Assembly (NCBI RefSeq): GCF_005952805.1
Contig: NZ_CP040709.1
Span: 3,658,001-3,722,000 of the forward strand
DNA: 64,000 nucleotides
Source: Inhella inkyongensis
Lineage (GTDB): Bacteria > Pseudomonadota > Gammaproteobacteria > Burkholderiales > Burkholderiaceae_C
Reading direction: 5' to 3'
In this document: positions 15,571 to 25,007 of the stretch, piece after piece
Layout of the letters: each line of letters opens with the position of its first letter
Position numbering within the stretch: position 1 is the first letter of the stretch
The notes under the pieces: generated by a model
The model's database searches: none
Seen by the model: the letters and a program-made list of their open reading frames with translations, nothing else
Told to the model about the DNA's origin: nothing
Made by a program: the position numbers and the translations under genes

Positions 15571-18311
15571 AGGGCCAGCACGGCATCGCGGTGGCCGGCC
15601 AATTCGCCCAGATCGCCCGCGTCCAGATGGGTGGCCTGCTCATCCAGGCGCAGCCGGTGCTGGGCGCGACGCAGCTCTCGGTAGGCATCGGAAGCGGCGC
15701 GGCCCACGCCCTGCGGCAGCAGGCCAGCGCTCTCCGCCCGCTGCAGCAGGGCGATCAGACCCAGATTGGGGATCAGCTCGGGATGCGCGGCGCTGTGCAG
15801 CAGCTGCAGGGCCTGCAGCGCGAACTCGGCGTCCAGCATGCCGCCGGGGCTGTGCTTGAGCTCGAAGCGACCGGCCCGCACCGGGTGCGCCTGACGCAGC
15901 TTGTCGCGCATGGACAGCACCTCAGCGCGCAGCGCCTCAGGGGCGCGCGGGGCGGTCATCACGGCCTGGCGCACGGCCTCAAAGGGCGCGGCCAGCTCGG
16001 GGTTGCCGGCACACCAGCGGGCCCGCGTGATGGCTTGGTGCTCCCAGGTCCAGGCGGTGTTGCTGCCGCGCCCTTCCTGGTAGGCCGCAAAGCTCTTGAG
16101 GCTGCTGACCAGCAGGCCGCTGTTGCCATTGGGGCGCAGCGCGGTGTCGATGTCGAACAGACCGCCGGCGCGCGTCTGCAGGGTCAGCCAGGGCACCAGC
16201 TTGCGCACGAAGGCGGCATAGACCTCGACCGCGTCCTCGTGCTCGTCGTCGAACAGGAAGACCACGTCCAGGTCCGAGCCATAGCCCAGCTCCTTACCGC
16301 CCAGCTTGCCGTAGGCGATGACCGCAAAGCGTGGCTCGGGGCGGTGCGCCTTGCCCAGGCGCAGCTGGCGCGCCCAGCACCACTGAATGGCCATTTGCAG
16401 CAGGGCGTCGGCCAGGGCGCTGAGGTCATCGGCCACCTGCTCCACGCTGATGCGACCCTCGACATCGCGCACCAAGGTGCGGAAGACCTCGGCGTGGTGG
16501 GCGCGACGCAGGGCGTCGAGCAGGCTTTCCTCGTCGTCCTCGCCAGAGCGAGCCCAGGCATCAAAGCGATCGGTCAGCTCCTGGCGGAAGGCAGCGGCGT
16601 CAAAGCGCTCGTGCAGCAGGCGGGCGTCGGCCAACTCGTCAATGACGCCCGGGTGCTGCATCAGATAGCGCATGGGCCAGCGCGCCAGGCCCAGCAGGCG
16701 CAGCAGCCTTGTGAGCACCGCCGGACGCTCGATCAGCAGCGCCAGATAGGCCTCGCGCCGCAGCAGGGGTTCGACCCAATCCACAAAGCGCGCCGCCGCA
16801 GCGGGTTCGCAATCGCCCTGCTCCACCTGGGTGGCCGCGCGCTGGAACAGGCGCGCCAGGCGCTCCTTGGCGGTTTCTTTCAGGCCCTGCACACGCGGCT
16901 GGGCTGCGAAGCCGCGCACCGCCGCCTGCAGCGGCTCGGGCAGTCCGGCCAAAAAACTCTCGCTGTCCAACGTCGGTGGCGGCCCGCCACAGTTCTTGCA
17001 GCCGCCGGACTGCGGCGCCTGGCCGTCATGCAGCAGGGCATCGAACTCGGCCGCCACGCGTTCGCGGGTCTCGCAAAGCCGCTCGAACAGCTGACAAGCC
17101 TCTCTTTCACAGCGCAACCCCAGGGTCTCGGCAATCCAGCGCAAGTCCGCATCACTCTCGGGCAGGCAATGGGTCTGCTGGTCGTCCAGGTACTGGATGC
17201 GATGCTCGATCTGACGCAACAGGGTGTAGTCACCGGCCAAGGCCTGCGCGGCTTCGGGCTTCATCAGGCCGGCGGCGGCCAAGCGCTCCAAGGCCTTGAG
17301 GGTGGAGCGGGTGCGGATCTCGGGAAATTGCCCGCCGCGCACCACCTGCAGCAACTGCACGATGAACTCGATCTCGCGGATGCCACCCCGGCTCAGCTTC
17401 ACATCGTTGGCGCGCTCGGGCCGGCCGGCGGCACGGCGCTGGGCTTCCTCACGGATCATGCGGTGGATCTGCCGCAGACCCTCGAACACGCTGTAGTCCA
17501 GGTAGCGCCGGTACACAAAGGGTGTGACCAACTGGCTGAGAGCCTGCGCGCGGCGCAGGGTCTCGGGGTCGCGCGGCGCCACCACCCGGCTCTTCAGCCA
17601 GGCCAGGCGCTCCCACTCGCGGCCCTGGGCGTAGAAATACGTTTCCAGGCTGGCCAGGCTGCAGGCCGGTGCGCCGCTCTTGCCGTTGGGGCGCAGGGCC
17701 AGGTCCATGCGGAACACCTGGCCGTCCTCGTCCACATCGCCCACCAGGGTCTGGATGCGTTTGGCCACACGGCCAAAGTACTCGGCCGCCGAAAGGCTCA
17801 CCGCACCATCGCTGTCGCCGTCTTCCTCATAGACATAGATCAGGTCGATGTCGGACGACACATTGAGCTCGCGCGCGCCGAGCTTGCCCATGCCCAGCAC
17901 CCAAAAGGCAATCTCCTGCCCCTGCGGGTTGCGCAAGGACCCATGGCGCTCGCTCAACTCAGCGCGCGCGGCTTGCACGGCCAGGTCCAGCGCCACTTCG
18001 GCCAGCGTGGTCATGGCCTGGGTCACGCCCGCCAGCGGCAGTTGCTGCGCGCAGTCCAGGCTGGCCAGGCGCTCCAGCCAGAGCTGACGGGCGATGCGCA
18101 GGGCCTGGCCCAGGGGGCGCCCCTGGGCCTGCAGGGCCGCAATCAGGCTGCGCAGCGCGGCTTCGTCCAGCGCGCCATGGGGCAGGAGCGCCAGCTGGTC
18201 GGCGTAGCGCCGCCGGATGCGTTGCACAAAGCGACTGTGCGCCGCCGGATCTGGCTCGATCTGACCGGCCAAGGCCTCTTTCAGCGGCGACACTTCGCAC
18301 CCTTCCGCCAT
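15543..18311 (-). CDS. glnE: Glutamine synthetase adenylyltransferase/deadenylase
   Basis: A 922-residue GlnE with both nucleotidyltransferase halves. The N-terminal deadenylase site is ...LGARELNVSSDIDLIYVYEE, and the C-terminal adenylylase site is LGGKELGYGSDLDVVFLFDD; each carries the DxD pair. GlnE adds or removes AMP on glutamine synthetase under PII control. An unusual short Cys-Gly stretch (SGGCKNCGG) lies in the linker between halves. I take ATG 18311 because AGGA sits just before it. ATG 18335 is possible and would overlap yhdP further. The start shares CATG with the divergent yhdP start. Confidence 0.95.
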   Translation of the reverse strand: MAEGCEVSPLKEALAGQIEPDPAAHSRFVQRIRRRYADQLALLPHGALDEAALRSLIAALQAQGRPLGQALRIARQLWLERLASLDCAQQLPLAGVTQAMTTLAEVALDLAVQAARAELSERHGSLRNPQGQEIAFWVLGMGKLGARELNVSSDIDLIYVYEEDGDSDGAVSLSAAEYFGRVAKRIQTLVGDVDEDGQVFRMDLALRPNGKSGAPACSLASLETYFYAQGREWERLAWLKSRVVAPRDPETLRRAQALSQLVTPFVYRRYLDYSVFEGLRQIHRMIREEAQRRAAGRPERANDVKLSRGGIREIEFIVQLLQVVRGGQFPEIRTRSTLKALERLAAAGLMKPEAAQALAGDYTLLRQIEHRIQYLDDQQTHCLPESDADLRWIAETLGLRCEREACQLFERLCETRERVAAEFDALLHDGQAPQSGGCKNCGGPPPTLDSESFLAGLPEPLQAAVRGFAAQPRVQGLKETAKERLARLFQRAATQVEQGDCEPAAAARFVDWVEPLLRREAYLALLIERPAVLTRLLRLLGLARWPMRYLMQHPGVIDELADARLLHERFDAAAFRQELTDRFDAWARSGEDDEESLLDALRRAHHAEVFRTLVRDVEGRISVEQVADDLSALADALLQMAIQWCWARQLRLGKAHRPEPRFAVIAYGKLGGKELGYGSDLDVVFLFDDEHEDAVEVYAAFVRKLVPWLTLQTRAGGLFDIDTALRPNGNSGLLVSSLKSFAAYQEGRGSNTAWTWEHQAITRARWCAGNPELAAPFEAVRQAVMTAPRAPEALRAEVLSMRDKLRQAHPVRAGRFELKHSPGGMLDAEFALQALQLLHSAAHPELIPNLGLIALLQRAESAGLLPQGVGRAASDAYRELRRAQHRLRLDEQATHLDAGDLGELAGHRDAVLALWHAVFPSV

Positions 18312-21300
18312 GTCCTCACTCGCTTCCAAGATCATTGCCGCCTGCCACCGCCCGGCACGCTGGCTGCGCCGCGGCCTGCGTTGGCTGCTGGTGGCCGTGC
18401 TGGGCCTGTGGTTTGTGGTTCTGGGCCTGTGGCTGGTGTTGCATTGGGCGATTCTGCCCAAGGTCGATCACTGGCGGCCCGAGCTGGAAGCCCGTGCCAC
18501 ACAGTGGCTGGGGTCTTCGGTGCGCATCGGCGCCATCCAGGTGCGCACCGGGGGCTGGATCCCGGCGCTGGACCTCAGCGAGGTGCGCCTGCTCGACGCC
18601 CAGGGCCGCGAGGCCCTGCGCTTGCCGCGCGTCACCGCCGCGCTGTCGGCACGCTCCCTGTTGACCCTCAGCCTGCGGCTGGAGCAGCTCTATGTGCACC
18701 AGCCCGAGCTGGCGCTGCGCCTGGACCGCGAGGGGCAGCTCTGGATTGCCGGCCAGAAGCTCAGCCATCAAGACGGCACGGACAGCCCTTTGCTCGACTG
18801 GGTGCTGCGCCAGCACGAGATCGCCATCCAGGGCGGCCGCCTGAGTTGGGTGGACGAGCGCACGGCCACGCCGCCCTTGACCCTGCAGGGCGTGGACCTG
18901 CTGCTTCGCAACAGCCTGCGCCGCCACGAACTGCGCCTGGACGCCCACCCACCCGCCGGCTGGGGCGAGCGCTTCAGCCTGCGCGCCCGCGTCAGCCAGC
19001 CGCTGCTGGCCCGGCCGAGTCAGTGGCAGCGCTGGAGCGGCCTGTTCTATGCCGAACTGCCGCGCGCCCAGGTGGCCGAGCTGCGTCGGCATCTGACCCT
19101 GCCTTTCGACCTCAGCGAGGGCGATGGCGCGCTACGCCTATGGGCCGGTCTGCGCAAGGGCGAACTCACCGAGCTGGACCTGGACCTGGCCCTGCGCGCC
19201 GTGCGCATGCGGCTGTCGCCGCGCGTCCAACCCCTGCAACTGGAGGACCTGCATGGCCGCCTGAGCTGGGCCGCGCTGGCCACCGGCTCTCGCTGGAGCG
19301 CCGAGGGCCTGCGCTTCACCCTGCTGGATGAGGCGGGACACGCGCGCCAGTGGCAGCCCAGCCGCCTGACCCTGAGCCTGGAGCACCCGCCCCAGGACGC
19401 CGCCTGGCAGTCACTGCGCAGCCGCAGCCTGTCCGGCGGCCGGCTGCAAACCACCCAGCTCGACCTGGGCCTGCTGGCGGAATTGGTGGAGCGCCTGCCC
19501 CTAGGCGCAGCCCTGCACCGCGAGCTGATTGAACGCGCACCGCAGGGCCTGGTTCAGCAACTGGATGCGCGCTGGCAAGGCAACCTGGACGCCCCAGCCC
19601 AATGGCAGGTGGATGCCAGCGCCAGCGGCCTGGCCTGGGCCGCTTTGGCGGCCAGTGATGCAGGGAAACTTGGCGACCCCGGCCTGCACGGCGCCGCGCT
19701 CACCGTCAATGCCAGCGAACGCGGCGGCCAGGCCAAGCTGCAGGTGCGCGACGGCGCCTTGGCCTGGCCCGGCCTGCTGGTGGATGAGGCCCTGCCGCTG
19801 CGCGAGGCCCAAGCCCAGCTGATCTGGCAGCGCCGCCCCGATCAGAGTTGGAGTCTGCAGCTGCGCCAGGCCCGTTTGCGCACCCCCGACGGCCTGGTGG
19901 AACTGGACGGCCAGTGGCGCGGCCCCAAGCCCGCCGATCCCTCGCCCTATGGCCATCTGGAGCTGAGCGGACGCCTACCCGAGCTGCAGGCCGCCGCGCT
20001 CAAGCGCTATCTGCCCCTGCCCTTGAATGCGGCGGTGCGCACCTACCTGGCCGACGCGCTGCAGGGCGGCCAGCTGCGTCATGTGCAGCTCACGCTCAAG
20101 GGTCCGCTGGATCAGTTCCCGTTCGAGAAGGGCGGCGGACAGTTCAAGGTCAGCGCCCGCGCCGCCGGCCTGCGCTTTGCCTTCCTGCCCAGCCATGCCG
20201 CCGATGAAACCCGGCCCGCCTACCAATCCCCCTGGCCGGCGCTGGAAGACTTGAACGGCGAACTCCTGTTCGAGGGGCCGAGCCTGAAGATCCGCAACGC
20301 CCGCACCCGCGTCGGTGCGCTGGAGGCCCAGGGCGTGCAGGCCGGCATCCAGCATCTGGCCAAAGACCCGCTGCTGCGCATCGACGCCGGCTGGCGCAGC
20401 CCGGCCCAGGACGCACTGCAATTCCTGCGCAACACCCCCATCGGCGGCTGGACTGCCCACGCGCTGGACGCCGCCCAGGCCAGTGGCGCGGTGAGCGGTC
20501 GCTTGAGCTTCCAGATCCCGCTGCTGCACGCCGACCAAACCAAGGTGCAAGGCCATGTGCTGCTGGCCGGCAATGAACTGCGTCTGCGCCCCGAACTGCC
20601 GTCCTTCCAAAACGTGCGCGCCCGCGCCGAATTCACCGAGCGCAGCCTCAGCATCCCGACGGCCCAGGCCCGCTGGCTGGGGGGCGAGCTCAAACTGGAC
20701 GGCGGCACCCAACGGGACGGCAGCCTGCGCCTGACGGCCCAGGGACAGGCCAGCGCCGAGGGCCTGCGCGCCGCCAGCGAATGGGGCGCGCTGGCGCAAC
20801 TGGCCCAGCAATGGCGCGGCAGCACCAGCTACCAATTCAGCGGCCAATGGTTCAACGACCACAGCGAGCTCAGCCTGCGCAGCAGCCTGACCGGCCTGGG
20901 TGCCGACCTGCCCGAACCCTTCAACAAGGCCGCCGAGGCCAACTGGCCGCTGAACGTCAGCTGGCTGACCGATGCCCAGCGCGTGGACCACCTGACCCTG
21001 CAGATGGGGCCCCTGGTGCGCGGGCGCCTGCAGCTCAGCCCCGGCCAGCGCCTGCGTGGCGGCCTGCGCATCGGACAAAACGCGAACAGCGCCAGCGAAC
21101 TCGCACTGCCCGAGCAGGGCTTTCATGTGCAGCTGGACCTGCCCCGCCTGGATCTGGACGCCTGGCGCGCCAGCACCCGCAACCTGGCCGGCGGCAGCAG
21201 CGCCCTGCTGCCCGACCGCATCGCCCTCAACACCCCGCAACTGATCTGGTCCGGCCGCAGCCTGCAGGGCTTGAGCGCCGGCGTCAGCCTGGATCGCAGC

Positions 21301-22314
21301 CGCGCCGCCCCCTTGTGGCGCGCCACCCTGCAATCCACCCAGGCCAGCGGCTATCTGGAATACCAAGAACCCAGCAGCCCGCAGCAACCGGCCCAGCTGC
21401 ACGCCCGCCTGGCGCGCCTGGCCCTGCCCAAGAGCGAGGTCGAGCACGTCGACCAGGCTCTGGACCGGGCCGTGGGCGCGCTGCCCGGGTTGGATGTGGT
21501 GGTCGATGACTTCGAACTGCGCGGCATGAAGCTCGGCCGACTGGAGCTCAAGGCCCAGGGCGCGGCCGCCGGCCAGGCCTGGGCTCTGTCGCGCCTTGCG
21601 CTCACCCACCCCGACGCCAGCCTGCAAGCCCAAGGCCAATGGAACCCGCAAAGCCACCGCAGCGAGTTCGACTGGCAACTGAGTCTGGCCAACAGTGGCA
21701 ACTACCTCACGGCCCTGGGCCTGCCCGACACCGTGCGCGGCGGCAAGGGCGAGATGAAGGGGCAGCTCGGCTGGCGCGGCTCGCCGCTCTCGCCCGACAT
21801 CGGCGGCCTGGACGGGCTCTTCAGCGTGCAACTGGGCGCCGGCCAGTTCCTCAAGGCCCAGCCGGGTGCGGCGCGCCTGCTGGGGGTGCTGAGCCTGCAA
21901 TCCCTGCCGCGCCGCCTGCTGTTCGATTGGCGCGATGTATTCGCCGACGGCTTTGCCTTTGACGACTTTGCCGGCGAGGTGAAGATCGCCCAGGGCGTGG
22001 CGCGCAGCAGCAATCTGCGCATGCGCGGCCCGCAGGCCAGCGTGCTGATGGACGGTAGCGCCGACCTGCAACGCGAAACCGCCGACTTCAAGGCCCTGGT
22101 GGTGCCTGATGTGAACGCCGGCGGCGCCTCACTCGCCTATGCCGCCATCAACCCCGCCATCGGTCTGACCACCTTCCTGGCCCAGCTGCTGCTGCGCAAA
22201 CCCCTGGCCGCGGCCAACACCCAGCAGTTCCACATCCACGGGCCCTGGGCGGACCCCAAGGTCGACAAGCTGGACAAGCCCGACCCCATCCCCCCCGCCG
22301 CCTCCGCGCCATGA
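18310..22314 (+). CDS. yhdP: YhdP family protein (AsmA-like envelope lipid transport)
   Basis: A 1334-residue protein with one N-terminal membrane helix (RWLLVAVLGLWFVVLGLWLVL) and a very long periplasmic region rich in beta-strand repeats, as in AsmA/TamB/YhdP proteins. The end contains the conserved YhdP block (FADGFAFDDFAGEVKIAQGVARSSNLRMRGP, then VDLQ...). In E. coli, YhdP together with TamB and YdbH carries phospholipid to the outer membrane. The length is typical. The ATG at 18310 overlaps the glnE ATG in CATG; the stop overlaps the nitrilase gene as ATGA. Confidence 0.93.
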   Translation: MSSLASKIIAACHRPARWLRRGLRWLLVAVLGLWFVVLGLWLVLHWAILPKVDHWRPELEARATQWLGSSVRIGAIQVRTGGWIPALDLSEVRLLDAQGREALRLPRVTAALSARSLLTLSLRLEQLYVHQPELALRLDREGQLWIAGQKLSHQDGTDSPLLDWVLRQHEIAIQGGRLSWVDERTATPPLTLQGVDLLLRNSLRRHELRLDAHPPAGWGERFSLRARVSQPLLARPSQWQRWSGLFYAELPRAQVAELRRHLTLPFDLSEGDGALRLWAGLRKGELTELDLDLALRAVRMRLSPRVQPLQLEDLHGRLSWAALATGSRWSAEGLRFTLLDEAGHARQWQPSRLTLSLEHPPQDAAWQSLRSRSLSGGRLQTTQLDLGLLAELVERLPLGAALHRELIERAPQGLVQQLDARWQGNLDAPAQWQVDASASGLAWAALAASDAGKLGDPGLHGAALTVNASERGGQAKLQVRDGALAWPGLLVDEALPLREAQAQLIWQRRPDQSWSLQLRQARLRTPDGLVELDGQWRGPKPADPSPYGHLELSGRLPELQAAALKRYLPLPLNAAVRTYLADALQGGQLRHVQLTLKGPLDQFPFEKGGGQFKVSARAAGLRFAFLPSHAADETRPAYQSPWPALEDLNGELLFEGPSLKIRNARTRVGALEAQGVQAGIQHLAKDPLLRIDAGWRSPAQDALQFLRNTPIGGWTAHALDAAQASGAVSGRLSFQIPLLHADQTKVQGHVLLAGNELRLRPELPSFQNVRARAEFTERSLSIPTAQARWLGGELKLDGGTQRDGSLRLTAQGQASAEGLRAASEWGALAQLAQQWRGSTSYQFSGQWFNDHSELSLRSSLTGLGADLPEPFNKAAEANWPLNVSWLTDAQRVDHLTLQMGPLVRGRLQLSPGQRLRGGLRIGQNANSASELALPEQGFHVQLDLPRLDLDAWRASTRNLAGGSSALLPDRIALNTPQLIWSGRSLQGLSAGVSLDRSRAAPLWRATLQSTQASGYLEYQEPSSPQQPAQLHARLARLALPKSEVEHVDQALDRAVGALPGLDVVVDDFELRGMKLGRLELKAQGAAAGQAWALSRLALTHPDASLQAQGQWNPQSHRSEFDWQLSLANSGNYLTALGLPDTVRGGKGEMKGQLGWRGSPLSPDIGGLDGLFSVQLGAGQFLKAQPGAARLLGVLSLQSLPRRLLFDWRDVFADGFAFDDFAGEVKIAQGVARSSNLRMRGPQASVLMDGSADLQRETADFKALVVPDVNAGGASLAYAAINPAIGLTTFLAQLLLRKPLAAANTQQFHIHGPWADPKVDKLDKPDPIPPAASAP

Positions 22315-23105
22315 GACTCGCCGCCATCCAACTCGTCTCCACCCCGCGCCTGTACGACAACCTCGAGCGCACCCGCCATTGGGTGAACGAGGCCGCCGCC
22401 CAAGGCGCCGAGTTCATCGCCCTGCCCGAGTACTTCTGCCTGATGGGCCAGAGCGACACGGACAAGCTGGGAGTGGCCGAAGCACTGGGCGAGGGGCCGA
22501 TTCAGGCCCTGCTCAGTGAGCTGGCGCGCCAGCATGGCGTGTGGCTGCTGGGCGGCACGCTGCCCCTGAAGTCTGAAGGCAGCGACAAGGTCAGCAACAC
22601 CAGCCTGGTGTTCGGGCCGGAAGGCCAGCTGCAAGCCCGCTACGACAAGATCCACCTCTTCAGCTTCCACAGCGGCCTGGGCGAAAGCTATGACGAGGGC
22701 CGCGTGCAGCAGGCCGGCAGCCAGCCCGTGGCCTTCGAGATGAAGGGCCTGCGCACGGCACTCTCCATTTGCTACGACCTGCGCTTCCCCGAGCTCTATC
22801 GCGCGCTCACGCCCGATCTGATCTGCGCTCCCAGCGCCTTCACCCACACCACGGGCAAGGCCCATTGGGAGCTGCTGCTGCGCGCCCGCGCGGTCGAGAA
22901 CCTGGCCTACCTGACCGCCCCGGCCCAGGGCGGCCTGCACGAGAACGGCCGCCGCACCTGGGGTCACACGATGATCGTCGACCCCTGGGGCGAGGTGCTG
23001 GCCTGCGTGCCCGAGGGGGAGGGCCTGGCCCTGGCCACCTTGGAGCTCCGCCGCCTAGAGGCCGTGCGCAAGGCCCTGCCCTGTTTGCAGCATCGGCGGC
23101 TGTGA
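22311..23105 (+). CDS. Carbon-nitrogen hydrolase (Nit1-type, deaminated glutathione amidase-like)
   Basis: A 264-residue nitrilase-superfamily enzyme. The catalytic triad is visible as Glu in FIALPEYFCLMG, Lys in YDKIHLFSF and Cys in ICYDLRFPELYR. The HLFSF and GLGESYDEGR segments are typical of the Nit1/NitFhit branch, which hydrolyses the amide of deaminated glutathione. The yhdP-nit order is common in betaproteobacteria. It overlaps yhdP by 4 bp and the following GNAT by 4 bp (GTGA), so the three are translationally coupled. Confidence 0.92.
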   Translation: MRLAAIQLVSTPRLYDNLERTRHWVNEAAAQGAEFIALPEYFCLMGQSDTDKLGVAEALGEGPIQALLSELARQHGVWLLGGTLPLKSEGSDKVSNTSLVFGPEGQLQARYDKIHLFSFHSGLGESYDEGRVQQAGSQPVAFEMKGLRTALSICYDLRFPELYRALTPDLICAPSAFTHTTGKAHWELLLRARAVENLAYLTAPAQGGLHENGRRTWGHTMIVDPWGEVLACVPEGEGLALATLELRRLEAVRKALPCLQHRRL

Positions 23106-23560
23106 GCCCGAGCGCCGCTGAACTGCTGGCGCTGGACGCCCTGACCCTGCGCGAGGCCGACGGCGGCGCGCTCGACCTTGCGGCCCAGGCCCGGCGCATC
23201 CAGGAGTCGCTGCACTGCGCCCACGCCCTGGGCGTGTGGCGCGAAGGGCAGTTGGTGGCCTACGTGCTGTTGCAGCCGCAAGAGCTTGGCCGCGCCTTTG
23301 TGCGGGGCTTTTGCCTGCACCCCGATTGGCGACAGGCCGGCGTGCTGCTAGACCTGCTGCGCGCGGTACTGGCTTGGGTGACTGAACACGGCGTGAGCGA
23401 GTTGCACAGCCATGTGCGCAAAGGCAATGCCGAGTCCCTGGCCTTGCATCGACAACTGGGCTTTGCGGTGGTGGCCGAGAACGAGTGGGCCTATGCCTTT
23501 GTGGCGCACGCCGAGGCGCTAACGCGGCACCCGGTGCTGCGGCGCGCGGCGCGGAACTGA
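23102..23560 (+). CDS. GNAT-family N-acetyltransferase
   Basis: A 152-residue GNAT protein. The acetyl-CoA core is VRGFCLHPDWRQAGVLLDLLRAVL (motif A, with a divergent GxGxxL-like loop) and the ending NAESLALHRQLGFAVVAENEWAYAFV is motif B. The GTG start at 23102 overlaps the nit stop. The substrate is unknown; it could acetylate a small molecule or a protein N-terminus. Confidence 0.82.
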   Translation: MSPSAAELLALDALTLREADGGALDLAAQARRIQESLHCAHALGVWREGQLVAYVLLQPQELGRAFVRGFCLHPDWRQAGVLLDLLRAVLAWVTEHGVSELHSHVRKGNAESLALHRQLGFAVVAENEWAYAFVAHAEALTRHPVLRRAARN

Positions 23561-23580
23561 GCCGCCAAGGGCGGGCTTTT
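23559..23580 (+). terminator. Probable terminator of the yhdP-nit-GNAT unit
   Basis: A stem CCGCC-AAG-GGCGG right at the GNAT stop is followed by GCTTTT. It is short but GC-rich with a T-run, in the expected place. Confidence 0.6.
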
Positions 23581-23621
23581 GTTCGCGCTGAAGTGCAGGG
23601 AGCCTACCTAGACTTCCCTCC

Positions 23622-24206
23622 ATGCTCGCCCGTCAGACCGCCCGTCGCACCGTTCTGCTCGCCCTGCCCGCCCTGCTGGCGGGCTGCAGCAGCGCCGTGC
23701 AGTCGCCGCCGCTGGCCATCAGCGCGCGCCAGGCGCTGCAGTGGCGCAGCTTTGTCGACGACCAACTCAAGGGCCAGATCGCGCTGGGCGAAGTGACGGG
23801 AGCCGATGCCCCGGCCGTCGGCTATCTGCGCAAGACCCTGGCCTGGCTGTGGGGCAGCCGCACCAGCCCCGACACGGTGGGCGACGCGCTGGAAGACCAG
23901 CTGCGCGCACTGCGTCTTCTCGCTCCCCTTCCCGGCACCGGGCGCTACCAACTCGACACCCAGCTCATGGCCCTGGAAGCCGAAGGCCTGCTGGGCCCTT
24001 CTGAGGCCCAGGCCCAGGTGGAGTACCGCCTGCGCGAAAAGGGCGAGGGCGGCCGCCTGATCTACCAGCGCCGCATCCGCAGCCAGGCCAAGGCCGGCTG
24101 GCTGGACCACGGCTTCGCCAGCGAACGCCAGCGCCTGGCCAAAGAGGCCGCGCTGCGCGCCTCGCTGATGATGCTGGCGCAGGACCTGGTGGCACTGCGG
24201 GTCTAG
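23622..24206 (+). CDS. Exported lipoprotein, unknown function
   Basis: A 194-residue protein whose first 23 residues (MLARQTARRTVLLALPALLAGCS) form a Tat-like lipoprotein leader with lipobox LAGC. The mature part is helical, with no motif I recognise; it has DDQLKGQIALGEV and repeated Arg/Glu-rich helices. It may be a small periplasmic assembly or substrate-binding lipoprotein. It lies alone between the GNAT terminator and the NYN gene 28 bp downstream, with which it may be co-transcribed. Confidence 0.6.
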   Translation: MLARQTARRTVLLALPALLAGCSSAVQSPPLAISARQALQWRSFVDDQLKGQIALGEVTGADAPAVGYLRKTLAWLWGSRTSPDTVGDALEDQLRALRLLAPLPGTGRYQLDTQLMALEAEGLLGPSEAQAQVEYRLREKGEGGRLIYQRRIRSQAKAGWLDHGFASERQRLAKEAALRASLMMLAQDLVALRV

Positions 24207-24234
24207 CATTCCTCCCACAACAAAGGGAGGGGCC

Positions 24235-25005
24235 ATGGGTCCGATGGAAGCGAACCGCGACGCCAAGGTCGCCGTGCTGGTGGATTGCGACAACACCACA
24301 CCGGAAATCCTGGAGTACGCGCTGCAAGTCGTTGCGCAATTCGGCCGCCTGGTGCTGCGGCGCGGCTACGGCAACCCCGGCACGCTGGCCAACCGCTGGC
24401 AGGAAGCCCTGGTGCGACTGGCCTTCAGCCCCTGCCTGCAGTACCAGTACGCGGCGGGCAAGAACACGGCCGACATCGCGCTGGCGCTGGACGCGCAGGA
24501 GGCGCTGTTCGATCAGCGCGCCGACACCTTTTGCCTCGTCACCAGCGACTCGGACTTCGCCTATCTGTGCCGCAAGCTGCGCGAGCGCGGTGCCACCGTC
24601 TACATCGTTGGCGAGGCCAAGTCACCCGACGCGCTGCGCAACGCCAGCGATCAGTTCTTTGAGTGGGCCGCGCCCGAAGTGGCGCCCGAAGCCGTCGAAT
24701 GCCCCGCCAAGGCCAGCGCCCCTGCAGCGCCTAAGCCACCGCCAAAGAAACGTCCCAAGGCCCTGCTGGACGCCGTGGCGCTGCTGGCGGCGGGCACGCC
24801 GGATGGCCGCGTGGGCCTGGGGGCACTCGGCCAGTACATGAAACGCACCAATCCGGCCTTCTCGCCCAAGCTGTATGGGCACGCCGCCTTGTCGGACATG
24901 GTCCGTTGCTACCCCGAGCTAAGCCTGAGCCAAGAAAACGGCTCAGGCCATTGGGTCAGGCTCAAGGCCAGGGTGCCGACCGCGCCGGCGCCCCAGCCCG
25001 CCTGA
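24235..25005 (+). CDS. NYN-domain RNase with C-terminal OST-HTH/LOTUS domain
   Basis: A 256-residue two-domain protein. Residues ~9-150 are a NYN (PIN-like) nuclease domain: VAVLVDCDNTTPEILE with the catalytic Asp pair, KNTADIALALDA, and CLVTSDSDFAYLCRKLRERGATVYIVG. Then comes a Pro/Lys linker (KPPPKKRPKA). Residues ~185-250 are an OST-HTH/LOTUS fold (LLDAVALLAAGTPDGRVGLGALGQYMKRTNPAFSPKLYGHAALSDMV). LOTUS domains bind RNA, and NYN domains cleave it. GGGAGG precedes the ATG by 4 bases. Confidence 0.88.
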   Translation: MGPMEANRDAKVAVLVDCDNTTPEILEYALQVVAQFGRLVLRRGYGNPGTLANRWQEALVRLAFSPCLQYQYAAGKNTADIALALDAQEALFDQRADTFCLVTSDSDFAYLCRKLRERGATVYIVGEAKSPDALRNASDQFFEWAAPEVAPEAVECPAKASAPAAPKPPPKKRPKALLDAVALLAAGTPDGRVGLGALGQYMKRTNPAFSPKLYGHAALSDMVRCYPELSLSQENGSGHWVRLKARVPTAPAPQPA

Positions 25006-25007
25006 GC

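Noticed and set aside
15564..19331. A 1255-codon open frame on the plus strand through glnE and yhdP
   Set aside because: It is antisense to glnE and out of frame with yhdP. Its translation is low in complexity and has no start context; glnE and yhdP both have clear domains.
19975..22071. A 698-codon minus-strand frame inside yhdP
   Set aside because: It is a GC-rich antisense shadow with Ala/Gly/Gln repeats; yhdP has the conserved C-terminal block in the other frame.
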